Assembly (NCBI GenBank): GCA_014529385.2
Contig: CM043965.1
Coordinates: 14,390,912 to 14,454,911, forward strand
Source: Adiantum capillus-veneris
Lineage: Eukaryota; Streptophyta; Polypodiopsida; Polypodiales; Pteridaceae
Reading direction: 5' to 3'
DNA length: 64,000 bases
The notes beneath the pieces are model-generated. The model was not told the DNA's origin. It did no database searches and was given only the letters and a program-made list of their open reading frames with translations. The position numbers were made by a program, and so were the translations under genes. Of the stretch, positions 52,701-64,000 are shown piece after piece (the first letter of the stretch is position 1; every line of letters begins with the position of its first letter).

Positions 52701-55700
52701 CCATCATAACACTTGTAATTTTACACAAACTTTATGGGATGAGTAGATCCTGAAACCACCACTTGACCATTAAGACTAAGAATTGGAAAGTAGGTGCATC
52801 AAAGATCCACCACTCGGCCATTATAACCAAGGCTTAAAATATGGATCCAATTGTTGGTGTCTCCTAGATCCACCACCTTGCAATCTCAAATAAAGTGTGT
52901 GAACTAGGTAGACCTCACATTCCCTAGTGGGCCATTCTAACCAACTCCTAGAGGGTAAGTGCATCCAAGATCCAACAGTTGGCCATTCAAGCCAAATTTT
53001 GGAAGGTGGGTGCAATGGTTGGTGTCTCCTAAATCCTCCAATTTACAACTTTCAACAAAGTGTGTAAAAAAGGTAGACCTTAGATCCTTAGCCATTCTAG
53101 CCAATTCTTGAAGGTGGATGTATCCAAGATCCACCACTTGGCCATTCTAACCAGATTTTTCAAGGTGGATGCAATGGTTGGTTTCTCCTACATCCACCAA
53201 CTTTCTATTTTTCAAGGTGGGTGCATCCAAGATCCACCACTTGGCCATTCTAACAAAATCTTACAAGGTGGATGCAATGGTTGGTTTCTCCTACATCCAC
53301 CAACTTTCTATTTTTCAAGGTGGGTGCATCCAAGATCCACCACTTGGCCATTCTAACCAAGTATTGGTAGGTGGGTGTAGACCGTAGATCCACCACTTGG
53401 CCATTCTAACCATGATTAAAGTTAGGTACATTCAGCACTTGGCCATCATAACATTTATAATTCTACACATTGTTTGTGGGATGACCAGATCCTAGATCCA
53501 CCACTTGACCATTTAGACTAAGAATTGGAAAGTAGGTGCTTAAAAAATCCACCACTCGGCCATTATAACCAAGGCTTGAAATGTAGATCCAATTGTTGGT
53601 GTCTCCTAGATCCACCACCTTGCAATCTCAAATAAAGTGTGTGAAATAGGTAGACCTTAGATTCCCCAGTGGGCCATTCTAACCAACTCATAGAGGGTAA
53701 GTGCATCCAAGATCCAACAGTTGGCCATTCAAGCCAAGTTTTATAAGGTGGGTGAAATGGTTGGTGTCTCCGAAATCCTCCAATTTACAACTTTCAACAA
53801 AGTGTGCAAGAAAGGTAGACCCTAGATCCTTAGTCATTCTAGCCAATTCCTGAAGGTGGGTGCATCCATGATTGACCACTTGGCCATTCTAACCAAATTT
53901 TTCAAGGTGGATGCAATGGTTGGTTTCTCCTACATCCACCAACTTCTTATTTTTCAAGGTGGGTGCATCCAAGATCCACCACTTTGCCATTCTAGCCAGA
54001 TTTTCAAGGTGGATGCAATGGTTGGTTTCTCCTACATCCACTAACTTCCTATTTTTAACAAAGTGTGTGTAATTTGTACACCTTAGATCCACCAACTGAC
54101 CATTCTAACCGAGGCTTGAAGGTGGTTGCAATTTAGATCCACCACTTGGCCATTCTAACCAAATCTTGCAAGGTGGATGCAATGTTTCATTTCTCCTACG
54201 TCCACAATCTATCAATTTTAAATAGTGTTTATAGGAAAGATAGACCATAGATGCACCACTTGGACATTCTAACCAAGTATTGGTAGGTGGGTATAGACCG
54301 TAGATCCACCACTTGGCCATTCTGACCATGTCTTAAAGTTAGGTGCATTCAACACTTGGCCATCATAATATTTGTAATTTTACACAATGTTTGTGGAATG
54401 AGCCGACCCTAGATCCACCACTTGACCATTTAGACTAAGAATTGGAAAGTAGGTGCATCAAAGATCCACCACTCGGCCATTATAACCAAGGCTTGAAAGG
54501 TAGATCCAATTTTTGGTGTCTCCTAGATCCACCACCTTGCAATCTCAAATAAAGTGTGTGAAATAGGTAGACCTTAGATTCCCCAGTGGTCCATTCAAAC
54601 CAAATCCTAGAGGGTAAGTGCATCCAAGATCCAACACTTGGTCATTCAAGCCAAGTTTGGGAAGGTGGATGCAATGGTTGGTGTCCCCTAAATCCTGCAA
54701 TTTACAACTTTCAACAAAGTGTGTAAGAAAGTTAGACCTTAGATCCTTAGCCAACACTTGGCCATTCAAGCCAAGTTTGGGAAGGTGGATGCAATGGTTG
54801 GTGTCTCCTAAATCCTACAATTTACAACTTTCAACAAAGTGTGTAAGAAAGGTAGACCTTAGATCCTTAGCCATTCTAGCCAATTCCTAAAGGTGGGTGC
54901 ATCCAAGATCCACTATTGGCCATTCTAACCAAATTTTTCAAGGTAGATGCAATGGTTGGTTTCTCCTGCATTCACCAAAGTGTATGCAATATGCAGGCTT
55001 TAGAACCACCACCTGGCCATTCTAAACAAGGCTTGAAGGTGGCTGCAATTTAGATACACCACTTGGCCATTCTAACCAAATCTTGCAAGGTGGATGCAAT
55101 GGTTGGTTTCTCCTACATTCACCATCTATCAATTTGTCCATTCTAGCTAGTTCTTGAAGGTGGTTACATCCAAAATCCACCACTTGGCCATTCTTACCAG
55201 ACATTGCAAGTTTGCTTCTGGCCATTCTAGCCAAGTTTTAAAGGTGGCTGCAATTAAGATCCACCACTTGGCCATTATAACCAAATCTTGCAGGGTCGAT
55301 GTAATGGTTGGTTTCTCCTACATCTATCAACTTCCCATTTAAAACAAAGTGTGTGCAATATATAGACCTTAGACCCACCACCGGGCCATTCTAACCAAGT
55401 CTTAAAGGTGGCTACAATTAAGATCCACCACTTGACCATTCTAACCAAACCTTGCAAGATGGATGTAATGGTTTGGTTCTTCTATGCCCACCATCTATCA
55501 ATTTTAAATAGTGTTTGTAGGAAACATAGACCGTACATCCATCACTTTTCCATTCTAACCAAGTATTGGTACATGGGTGATCCACCACTTGGCCATTCTA
55601 ACCAAGTATTGGCAGGTGGGTGATCCACCACTTGGCCATTTTAACCATGTCTTAAAGTTAAGTGTATTCAATACTTGGCCATCATAACACTTCTTATTTT

Positions 55701-56600
55701 ACACAAAGTTTGTGGCATGAGTAGACTCTAGATCCACCACTTAACCATTCTGACCTTGAAATTTTAAATAAAGTGTGTGAAAACGTTAGGTCTTATATGC
55801 ACCACTTGGCCATTGTAAGTAAGTCCTAGAATGTGAGTGCATGCAAGCTCCAACACTTGGCCATTCTCAGCAAGTTCTAGAAAGTGGATGCAATGGTGGA
55901 TGTCCTCTAAATCTACAAGCTTCCACCTTTAAACCAAGTGTGTGGTATATGTAGCCCTTAGATACACTACCTAGCTATTCTAACCAAGTCTTGAATGTAG
56001 TTGCATCCAAGATTCACCACCTTGCCATTGTAACCAAGTCTTGCAAGCTGGATGCAATGGTTGGTTTCTCCTACATCCAACACCTTGAAATTTTAAACAA
56101 AATATGTGGGCTAGGTAAGCCCAAGATGCACCACTTGGCCATTCTCACCAAGTCTTGAAGGTGAATGCATCCAACATCCACCACTCACCGATGCTAACCA
56201 ACTCTTGGGAGGTGGGTGCATCCAAGATCCACCACTTAGCCAGTCTAATGATTTCTTGAAACGATTGCATTAAAGGTCCACCACTTGGCCATTAAGTCTT
56301 GAAATGTAGGTACATTCTTGACACTTCAAATAAAGTGTTTGAAAAATCTACATCCTAGATCCACCACTTGACCATTCTAGCCAGGTCTTGAAAGGTTGCA
56401 GTCGTTGGTGTCTTCTATATCCACCACCTTCCAATTTTAAATAAAGTGTCTGGGATAACTAGACCCTAGATCCACCACTTGTCCATTCTTCTTAGCACTC
56501 TTTCCTAGACCTTAGATCCACCACTTGGCCATTCTAACCAAGTGTTGGAAGGTAGATGCAATGGTTGGTATCTCTTAGATCCACCTCATTGGAATTTTGA
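49761..56600. repeat. Satellite array, about 50-bp modules in longer units
   Basis: About 6.8 kb built from modules around ATCCACCACTTGGCCATTCT, AACCAAGTCTTGAAGGTGG, GATGCAATGGTTGGTTTCTC and CAAAGTGTGTGCAATATG. Modules alternate in longer blocks of several hundred bases that recur (for instance a block at 53100-53350 repeated in short order). Divergence rises towards 55600-56600. Open frames on both strands are products of the repeat and not genes. Confidence 0.93.
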
Positions 56601-56834
56601 GCAAAGTGAATTCAAACTTCCCATGCAAATTCAAATTTTTTCTCTTGAATTCAAAATTTTCCGCTTCAATTTGAATTTTCCCGCCTAAATTCAAATTACC
56701 AGGCTCTAGTTCATATTTTCTTGCTTGAATTCAAACTTTCCCACCTAAATTTAAAGTTTCTTGTAGAGTGAAACTCAAACCTGAGATCCACCACTTGGCC
56801 AACCTTAACATATAAGCACTTGTGAAGAAAACAT
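56601..56834. other. Satellite edge with AATTC-rich repeat
   Basis: A short run of TTCAAATTTTCCCGCCTAAA-like units (56610-56760) is followed by one last satellite word (ATCCACCACTTGGCCA). No gene. Confidence 0.6.
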
Positions 56835-59462
56835 ATGGGTAGCATTACGTTAGTGAAATGGCCTATCAAACAGACAACAATGTTGGATGGGAGCCCATTG
56901 CAATGCTTTGTTCCCATTGATGGAATGCGTACTCGAAGTGAATATGTAGATGCTGATGAAGACAATGCTCAAATAATTCATGAGGGTAAAGCTGTTCAAA
57001 GTTCAAGGAAGAGACGATACACTTTCATCAATAGGATGCAAAAAGAAAAAGCACAACCAGATTCTAGGTTCTATATATCAGCTAAATCAATTCAAAGGGT
57101 CTCATGTATTGATTGTTGTGCAAAAAAATATTTTTATTATGAAAATTGTGATATGGTGTTGACATGACAAAAAGAATTTTGGGGAGAATCTCAGAAGACA
57201 CAAACAAACTGTGTTTATGATGTTCTCTCCATATGCTATTAAAAAGATGAGAAGGTGCGGTACTAGTTCAAGATAAATGGGACTATTGTTTGTTGTGGGG
57301 CATGGTATGAGCTACATGGAATACCAAAGACATCATTTTATCACTACAAGGAAAACTTTGAGAACAGTGTGCGTCAATATGTGCATGGAAACACATGTAC
57401 AATGAGAAGAGGACTTCAACATACTAGCTTAGCAAGAGCACTACTCAATGAATTTGTGGATAACAACTCTAAGAAGATGCTACATAGAAGTAGAACAATG
57501 TTGGATTGTTCAAGGGAGACTCAATTGGTAATTCCATCAACATACAAACAAGTGGATATTTTAAGTGAATTCAACATGACACTTGAACAAATGGGGTATG
57601 AGAAGAAGCTTTCCCAGTCTTCTTTTGGTAGAATTTGGAACAAGGAGTACCCACATTTCACCTTAACAAAGACAAGTGATTTCTCTAAGTGCAATATTTG
57701 TAGTTCAATCAAAGCAAGATTGGAAGCCAAAGCTAACCTTGAAGAAAGAGCTTTCCTCTTGAGGGAGGCAGAAGTTCACATGGCACAATAGAAGAGTTGC
57801 AGAAGCCTATATTATGCATGGCACACATTTTCAGAAACTCAACCAGATAAATATGTATGCATAATTCATGATAAGATGGATCAAAAGAAGACAACAATTT
57901 CAAGACTATGCGTTGTTTCCAAGGGTGTGGATTCAGGTTACAATTTGCAGGTGGCACTAATTAGCATGATTACTCATGGATATGGAGAAGGTCATTATGG
58001 ACAATTTGTTTTGAATGGTCTGTGGCCAACTGATCCAAACCTTATAGTTGGCTCAATTGCTAATTGTTTACACAACTTAGAAAGGATGAATAAGCATCCA
58101 CTATTTAAACACAAGGGATGCTTTAGACTACCACAACATGAGTGACGGAAAAGAGCCTATTGTTCAATCCCCTGAAATTGCAGAAGAGGATAATTTGCGA
58201 TCAACATTCTGTAAATTGCCAGAGAACTTATTGCTACAACTGGATAATTTTACCGGGGAGAATAAAAACCGATATTTATTTGCTTACTTGTGATTGCTTG
58301 TTGCAAGGGGGGGTTTCAAAACCATCCAACTAGGATTTTTAATGGTTGGACATACACATTAGGACATAGATGCTATGTTTAGCAGGTTTTTAGAGAAGTT
58401 CAGAGTTACACAAAATTATACTTTGCCACATTTGATGGATACACTAAGAACTAGCTCATCTTCATCTCCAGCTTCATTCTTGCTCACTAAGGTTCCTGAT
58501 TTCAAGAAATACTGTGATGGCTATCTTTGTGATGGACAGGAGATACTTGTTGGTCACTCCAAACCACTTCAATTTAGGTTCTTTATGCAAGAGCAAACAC
58601 CAGTGATGCAATATAAGGCACATGTAGGTGTTTCAGATTGGAGTGCAAGTACTCGTCTTTGGAAAATAGACAGTGAAGGGAATCCAATGTTACCACAACG
58701 AAATCCTCCTTTGGTACCAATGGTGCAATATGTTAAGGCCCATGAGGAAGTGATTGTATGACTAAAGAATTACATAAGGTTTTGGCAGAATTTAGGAGGT
58801 GATATATAAGTGTGCCAAGGTACTATAGACCCATGATGATAGATTATTGGAGTAAGGTGATTGATGAGATTGGAAAAAAAATCAGATCAGAAGCATTGTA
58901 GTATGAACATTTTGGCCAAAAAATTAGGAACATCATCAATTACAAAGTAATGTGATGAATTTTCAACAAGGGACAGAGAGGTTCTTAGGCTTGGAAGAGT
59001 TGAATAATCATTTTTGTGGACCTCAATGAGATAGACCAAGGGAAGAATTTGACCCCATGATTGATGTGCAAGAGGGTGACTTTGTAATGCTACTTCCAAG
59101 TGACACAAAAATATATCTTGTTTGTCTTGCCATGGCTTTGTCAGGCATTGACAAAGAGCCTACATCACCAAAATATAGAAAGATTTTGATTCAATATTGA
59201 GCACCTTGTGCTAGAAAGAGTGGTATGACTGATGCTCAAGCTTACACCAATTGTTGGAAGGGTTTTGGGGCTATAAACTACGAGGATCCACACTTGTGGG
59301 ACAATGTTGATGCAATTGTTTGGTGTTGGAGACCAAGCAAACAAGGGACATTTTCTAGAATTAAAATTCCTGAAAGGCATGCTCTAGAAGTTAAAGAAGG
59401 GATGACCCGTGCACATCAACCATCTTTGAATCAAAGGCTTGATATGGCATCAAATGAGGAAT
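56835..59462 (+). pseudogene. DUF7869-type transposase-like gene, decayed
   Basis: Readable blocks run in order. The first is a Cys-containing start (VSCIDCCAKKYFYYENCDMV). Next comes RLCVVSKGVDSGYNLQVALI, preceded by CIIHDKMDQKKTTI. Then come LQLDNFTGENKNRYLFAYL and FKTIQLGFLMVGHTH followed by DIDAMFSRFLEKF. The C-terminus has NCWKGFGAINYEDPHLWDNV. The LDN..GENKNR and GHTH..DID motifs are those of the DUF7869 family, found in transposon-like genes of plants and animals. Stops at 57789, 58289 and 58351 and several shifts show it is dead. I see no terminal repeats, so the element borders are unknown. Confidence 0.7.
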
Positions 59463-59931
59463 AAATATTTGGGAGTTTATATTGTCATTGTACTAGTCAA
59501 ATTTATAAACAAGATCAGTAATTGTATCTTTCTTGCTTTAGTTAATTCATGGTTTTCTTCTAGTTCCTTCCTGTGTATTCTCTTAAGTTTTGGTGTTTAT
59601 CAACACCACAATTTACAAGATTATCATCTATAGCTACCAACCATTAAAAAATATAGTTACCTCATTTTTTTCCACTTTAAGTGGGAAATTCTCAAATTAC
59701 ATGAATATGCTTGATTTGAACATTCCCATAATGTGAGAGTTTTACCATACTACCTAATATGGTCTTTTATACGACAATCCCCCAATTTAATATACCCGTT
59801 TGATGAATGCTAATTTTATTTTATTTCTTTTAAGTGACTTTCTTTGCAGATATATCTACGGGGCTAAACTCAAGCAATTTTGCAACAAGGGAGAATACCG
59901 TTGGACACTTTTAGAAGACATAGCTCTTTAG
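59463..59931. other. Unassigned AT-rich spacer
   Basis: No gene or repeat is recognised between the transposase-like relic and the LTR of Copia D. Confidence 0.5.
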
Positions 59932-60123
59932 TGTTGGGGTATAAAGCCCAATGTGGTCGCCCAGGTAAGTGGGCAGGCCGCCAGGTATGTACACATATTC
60001 TTTTGTAAAAACCTAATAAGAACTCACTATGCTCTACACATCACAGTAGAGCGAGTTCACCATATCGTCGTGCCCTTCTTCTCGCACTCTCTCTCGCGTC
60101 GCACTTCCGCTCGTACTCCTTCA
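59932..60123 (+). repeat. 5' LTR of Copia D
   Basis: 192 bp, starting TGTTGGGGTATAAAGCC and ending ACTCCTTCA. A pyrimidine-rich stretch (CTTCTCGCACTCTCTCTCGC) lies near its end. Confidence 0.88.
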
Positions 60124-60125
60124 AC

Positions 60126-60137
60126 TGGTATCAGAGC
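60126..60137 (+). other. tRNA-Met primer-binding site of Copia D
   Basis: TGGTATCAGAGC two bases after the LTR, complementary to the 3' end of initiator tRNA-Met. Confidence 0.95.
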
Positions 60138-61221
60138 TCAGATCGAGGCTCGGGGCAGCACTGCAGAAGGCTAGAGTCACCTGCTCAGATTGGAGTGAAA
60201 TTCGATAGGAGAAGAGACGGCCCCAAATCTTGTGGGCAAGCCCGTAGGGCTTGGTGTGCTCAGAATTTCATTCTGAGGTCATCTCGGTCACCGTTCGGCT
60301 TCGACAAAGTTCTGCGCAGGCCATTTTCGACTACGTGGTCTCAGCGGGTGCAGATCCGACTCTGCAAATTTGGGGTTTTCGGCCTACGACTGAAGGTGCT
60401 GAGGATATCGACACTCCCAGAGTGTTGATTTGTGGCTGTCTACACATCGAAGGACGGCTCACAGTTCTTGGAGGCGTGTCACATACGACACGGGCGCATC
60501 TACACACAGACTATAGGCGACATCCACTAGTTCATCAGGTAGCTTGTGTTTGCTGCTTGATATTCCAGATTTCATCCTGACATTGCAGGTACTTCCACAT
60601 GGGATGTATTGTCAGAGATGATGTATGTTTGTTGAGGGTTTGCTGGCTGTGAGTCACGCAGCAAACAACCGTCGCAGCGGTTACAGCATATAGTGGAAAA
60701 TTTGTGGATGTATGACTTTGTGGGAAGTCTATGTACTGTCAGATTTACTGCAGCCTTTGTTGAGGGTCGAGTGAGGTTTTATTGAGCTGGGGGATTCTCG
60801 AATGTTGAGATCCTTTCGGTGATACAGGTCTTGGAGCGATCCCTCGAGCACCCTTAGATAGGCAGCTAGGATGTATTGACTGTGAGTTAGACAGTTGGGA
60901 TTGCATCTTTGATTTACTGCCGTTGAGGCATTGTCACAGTCTATGCTTACAAGACAATGACAGGACAGTGAGAGACAGTACAGGTGCAGGACAGGTTTAC
61001 CCACAGCTTACAGTGTAAGAGAGACAGTGTTTTTTGAGGTGTTTTTTGGTCTTTTTTTTAGTACACCAGAGCCATTTTACAAAGGAGACTCTGCCAAAAT
61101 TTATGCAGAATCTGAAGCTTTCTTGGTTCATTTGACAGGTTGATATTGGTTCAGAGGTCAGTTTACAGGGGAAACTCTGCCGAATTTTTCCCAGGAAAGT
61201 AAACCACTGTGGAGCGTAGCT
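60138..61221 (+). other. Untranslated leader of Copia D
   Basis: About 1.08 kb between the primer site and the gag ATG. Short frames here have no coding signature. This region normally holds packaging and dimerisation signals. A small repeat (TTTACAAAGGAGACTCTGCC and TTTACAGGGGAAACTCTGCC) lies at 61077 and 61162. Confidence 0.7.
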
Positions 61222-61719
61222 ATGGCTGGATCACAGGACACTGCTCTTTACAATATCAAGAAGCTGGATGGAACCAATTTCCCATTGTGGAAGAAGCAGA
61301 TTTGGCACGTGTTGGTACAAAAGAAGCAGATAAAACCTATAAAGCTCAAGGGGATAAAACCAGAAGATATGGACGAAGATGAATGGAGCGAAATGGATGA
61401 ATTGGCACTTTCTACCATTATGCTGACTTTGGCAGAAAGCGTTTACTTCAATGTAGCAGACGAGATGTCGGCTTATCAAGCATGGTTAAAGCTGAGTGAT
61501 CTTTATGAGAAGCAGAGTGCAGCTTCACAGGTATACTGGCTTAAGAAGCTTGTTGACTTGAAGATGAAAGAAGGGACACCTATGTCCAATCATCTGAATG
61601 AATTCAACACAATCTATAGTCAGTTGTCAGCTCAAGGTGTCAAGTTTGATGAACCTGTTAGAGCTATGTTCCTGTTGATCACATTGCCGGAATTTGGGAC
61701 ACTTTTCGCACAGCTTTGA
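61222..61719 (+). CDS. Copia D gag, N-terminal part, ended by a frameshift
   Basis: The start is ATG 61222 (MAGSQDTALYNIKKLDGTNF). The capsid region is typical of Copia gag (WKKQIWHVLVQKKQIKPIKL, then MKEGTPMSNHLNEFNTIYSQ). After MFLLITLPE a one-base loss near 61690 shifts the frame and ends it at 61719. The continuation lies in the next frame. Confidence 0.9.
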   Translation: MAGSQDTALYNIKKLDGTNFPLWKKQIWHVLVQKKQIKPIKLKGIKPEDMDEDEWSEMDELALSTIMLTLAESVYFNVADEMSAYQAWLKLSDLYEKQSAASQVYWLKKLVDLKMKEGTPMSNHLNEFNTIYSQLSAQGVKFDEPVRAMFLLITLPEFGTLFAQL

Positions 61720-64000
61720 GTAATTCTGCACCTCCAGATGGTTTGAACATAGCAGGTGTAGAAGGAAGTCTGCTTACTGAAGAAACCAATAGAAAGACAA
61801 TGGACAAAGGCAAAGGAATAGCCTTAGTTGTCAGGGGAAGGACCAAAGAAAAGTACAAAGGTGGAAAGAGGAATCAGTCTCGTAGCAAGTCCCGTAGTGC
61901 TAAAGGCAAGAGTGACATAGAATGCTACCATTGTGGCAAGAAGGGTCACATGAAAAGAGACTGCAGAGAATGGAAAGTAGAAAAAGGCAAAGAGAAAGCC
62001 GAAGACCACGGTGAGAAGAACAAGTCCTCAGTGAAGATTCAAGAAATAAATGTGACAAACACTGTTGCAGAGGATGAGAGTCTAGTGTCAAGAGACATCT
62101 ACTTCTTGAAGAATACAATGGACTCAGCTCTTCTTACAGCATCGGATGGAAATGCACTGAGTGACTGGATTATAGACTCAGGGGCATCACTTCATGTCTC
62201 TCCAAACAAGGAGTGGTTTACCTCTTATGTGACCACTAAAGATCATGTTCGGCTAGGCAATGGGCAGACATGTGAGATCTTAGGTGTTGGAGATGTTCAA
62301 TTGAAGTTTCAGAATGGCTCTTCTTTCACGCTGAAGAATGTGAGACATGTTTCCGCAATTACAAAGAGCTTGATCAGCACAGGTTTACTTGATGATGCTG
62401 GCTACGTCACCACTTTTGGACAGAACATGTGGAAAATATCCAAGGGTTCTATGACAGTAGCACATGGAGTAAAGTCTGGAGGACTTTACATGATTTATGT
62501 ATCAAATGTCTCTAAAAATGTAATCAATGTAACCGAGCAGCCGAATGTTTCTTTGTGGCATAGACGGTTAGGACGTATGTCCAAGAAGGGAATGGAAATC
62601 TTGTCTCGTTCTGGTTATTTGCCTGGCTTTTCATTTGATGATTTTGAATTCTGTGAACATTGTCTGTATGGTAAGCAAACACAGCAGCCACATAAGCATA
62701 GAAGCAGTAGAAGAGATACACAGTTGGCACTTGTTCATAGTGATTTGTGTGGACCTATGCCTAACCTATCTCTAGGGGGAGCTTCTTACTTTATGACATT
62801 TATAGATGATTACTCGAGGAAAGTATGGGTTTACTTTCTCAAGCACAAGGATGAAGCGTTTAGTGTTTTCAAAACGTTTGTGACACTTGTGGAGAATCAG
62901 AGTGGCAAGAAGCTTAAATGCTTACGCACTGACAATGGTGGAGAGTATGTTTCAAAGGCCTTTCAGGACTTTTGTGAGTCAAAAGGTATAAAACGTGAAC
63001 TTACTGCTCCTTACAATCCTCCTCAAAATGGTGTTGCTGAGAGGATGAATAGGACCATACAAGAGAAGGTCATAAGTATGTTGTCTAATGCACAACTGCC
63101 AAATGGGTTTTGGGTTGAAGCTGTATCAACAGCTGTTCATCTTGTAAATAGATCTCCTAGCAAGGTTTTGCATAAGGATTCAGTGCCAGAGATGGTATGG
63201 TCAGGCAAAATGCCCTCATACAAGCATCTCAAAGTCTTTGGTTGTGAGGCATATACTCACGTTCCAAAGGAATTTAGGAACAAACTTGAGCCAAAGAGTA
63301 GAAACTGCATCTTTCTAGGCTATGGTAATTCTGGTGAGATGGGGTACAGACTTTGGGATCCCAAATCCAGAAAGGTTGTCCGCAGCAATGATGTTCACTT
63401 TAATGAATCCAAATATCATTCTAAACCAGAGAGGGTTGAGGAGATTAGAAGAGTTGTCTTCCAAGAAGATGGACCTGCACGTGCAAGACAAAATGTCAGG
63501 GCTCAAGAGGAGCAAGGACACGATAGAGTGGAACCACAGGTTGTGGCTGAGCCTGAGCCACCTATTGTGCGTAGATCTGGACGCGTCACGCGACCTCCTG
63601 ATAGGTTTGTTCCATCTATGAATTATGTCATGTTGACTGATTGCAATGAGCCTTCATGTTACAAGGAAGCAGTGCAAATGAAGGACTTCGGGAATTGGCA
63701 ATTGGCCATGCAGTCAGAGATGACAGCTCTGCATAAAAACCAGACATGGAAGCTAGTTAAATTACCACGGGGCAAAAATTCTCTACCCTGTAAATGGGTT
63801 TACAGGTATAAGATCACTGCTCATGATAGTCAACCAAAGTACAAAGCACGGCTTGTTGCCAAGGGCTTTAAGCAAGAACAAGGCATTGACTTTGATGAAG
63901 TCTTCTCTCCGGTGGTCAAGATGACTACATTGAGATGCTTTCTTGCATTGGTTTCCATATTAGATTTGGTGTTGCACCAAATGGATGTCAAGACAGCGTT
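61695..64000 (+). CDS. Copia D gag C-terminus and pol (protease, integrase, RT start)
   Basis: One open frame of about 768 codons, incomplete at the window end. In order it has the zinc knuckle CYHCGKKGHMKRDC (61921-61962) and the protease active site DWIIDSGASLHVS (62164). The integrase zinc domain has H..H in LWHRRLGRMS and the pair CEHC. The DDE core is D in LVHSDLCGPM, D in LRTDNGGEYV and E in NGVAERMNRT. The linker has RRSGRVTRPPDRF. The reverse transcriptase start has CKWVYRYKITAHDSQPKYKA and GIDFDEVFSPVVKMTTL, then HQMDVKTA at the edge. All visible catalytic residues are intact. Confidence 0.93.

Larger units (their letters stand above)
59932..64000 (+). mobile_element. Copia element D, nearly intact, cut by the window end
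   Basis: It has a 192-bp 5' LTR, a tRNA-Met primer site, a leader of about 1.1 kb and a gag-pol frame running past position 64000. It differs from Copia A/B in LTR and protein sequence. Protease, integrase and the start of the reverse transcriptase are in one uninterrupted frame. The 3' LTR lies outside the window, so the age cannot be judged. Confidence 0.93.

Noticed and set aside
49761-56600. Numerous 60-90-codon frames in the satellite
   Set aside because: They recur with the repeat on both strands and have no independent coding signal.

Overview
The window is repeat-dominated nuclear DNA from a land plant. The evidence is LTR retrotransposons primed by initiator tRNA-Met, a chromodomain Ty3 element, spliceosomal introns, CG-to-TG type decay, a multi-kilobase satellite and AT-rich spacers. 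I see no single-copy housekeeping gene, no tRNA or rRNA gene and no bacterial-style operon. A large-genome fern, lycophyte or gymnosperm would fit, but the species cannot be fixed from this sequence.

Layout. 1-2025: a possible Copia LTR end, then mostly unassigned DNA. 2031-7865: a complete but decayed Ty3 chromovirus on the minus strand (5-bp target duplication GACTC), whose LTR promoters carry dense heat-shock-element arrays; it splits an open reading frame. 8.0-16.5 kb: AT-rich DNA with a 3-kb tandem duplication, then a 145-155-bp tandem repeat and an AT microsatellite. 16928-22087: Copia element A (minus, duplication GGATT). 36651-42026: Copia element B of the same family (plus, duplication ACATA), nested inside the integrase of a third relative C and itself hit by a 218-bp inverted-repeat MITE. 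43.1-44.7 and 47.7-49.8 kb: two copies of a short gag/protease-only Copia derivative. 49.8-56.6 kb: a satellite array. 56.8-59.5 kb: a decayed transposase-like gene (DUF7869 type). 59932-64000: the 5' two thirds of a nearly intact Copia element D, running off the window.

The most unusual region is 23274-36029. It is 12.76 kb long and is bounded by 32-bp inverted repeats that match at 31 positions. Inside are an intron-containing DDE-transposase-like gene (plus), an unrecognised three-exon gene (minus), a small coiled-coil gene (minus), a divergent histone H3 followed on the same strand by an ULP1-type cysteine protease and a coiled coil (plus), and another unrecognised gene (minus). Between and inside them lie about fifteen long hairpins, most sharing the core ACCAAGCGAATA and its complement. 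I read this as one large, decayed, multi-gene DNA transposon that carried its own histone H3-like protein and a SUMO/ubiquitin-type protease. The H3-like tail keeps R2, K4, T6, R8, T11 and G12 but has Arg for Lys9 and Ala for Ser10. The inverted repeats, the histone fold and the protease motifs are seen directly; that they form one mobile unit is inference.
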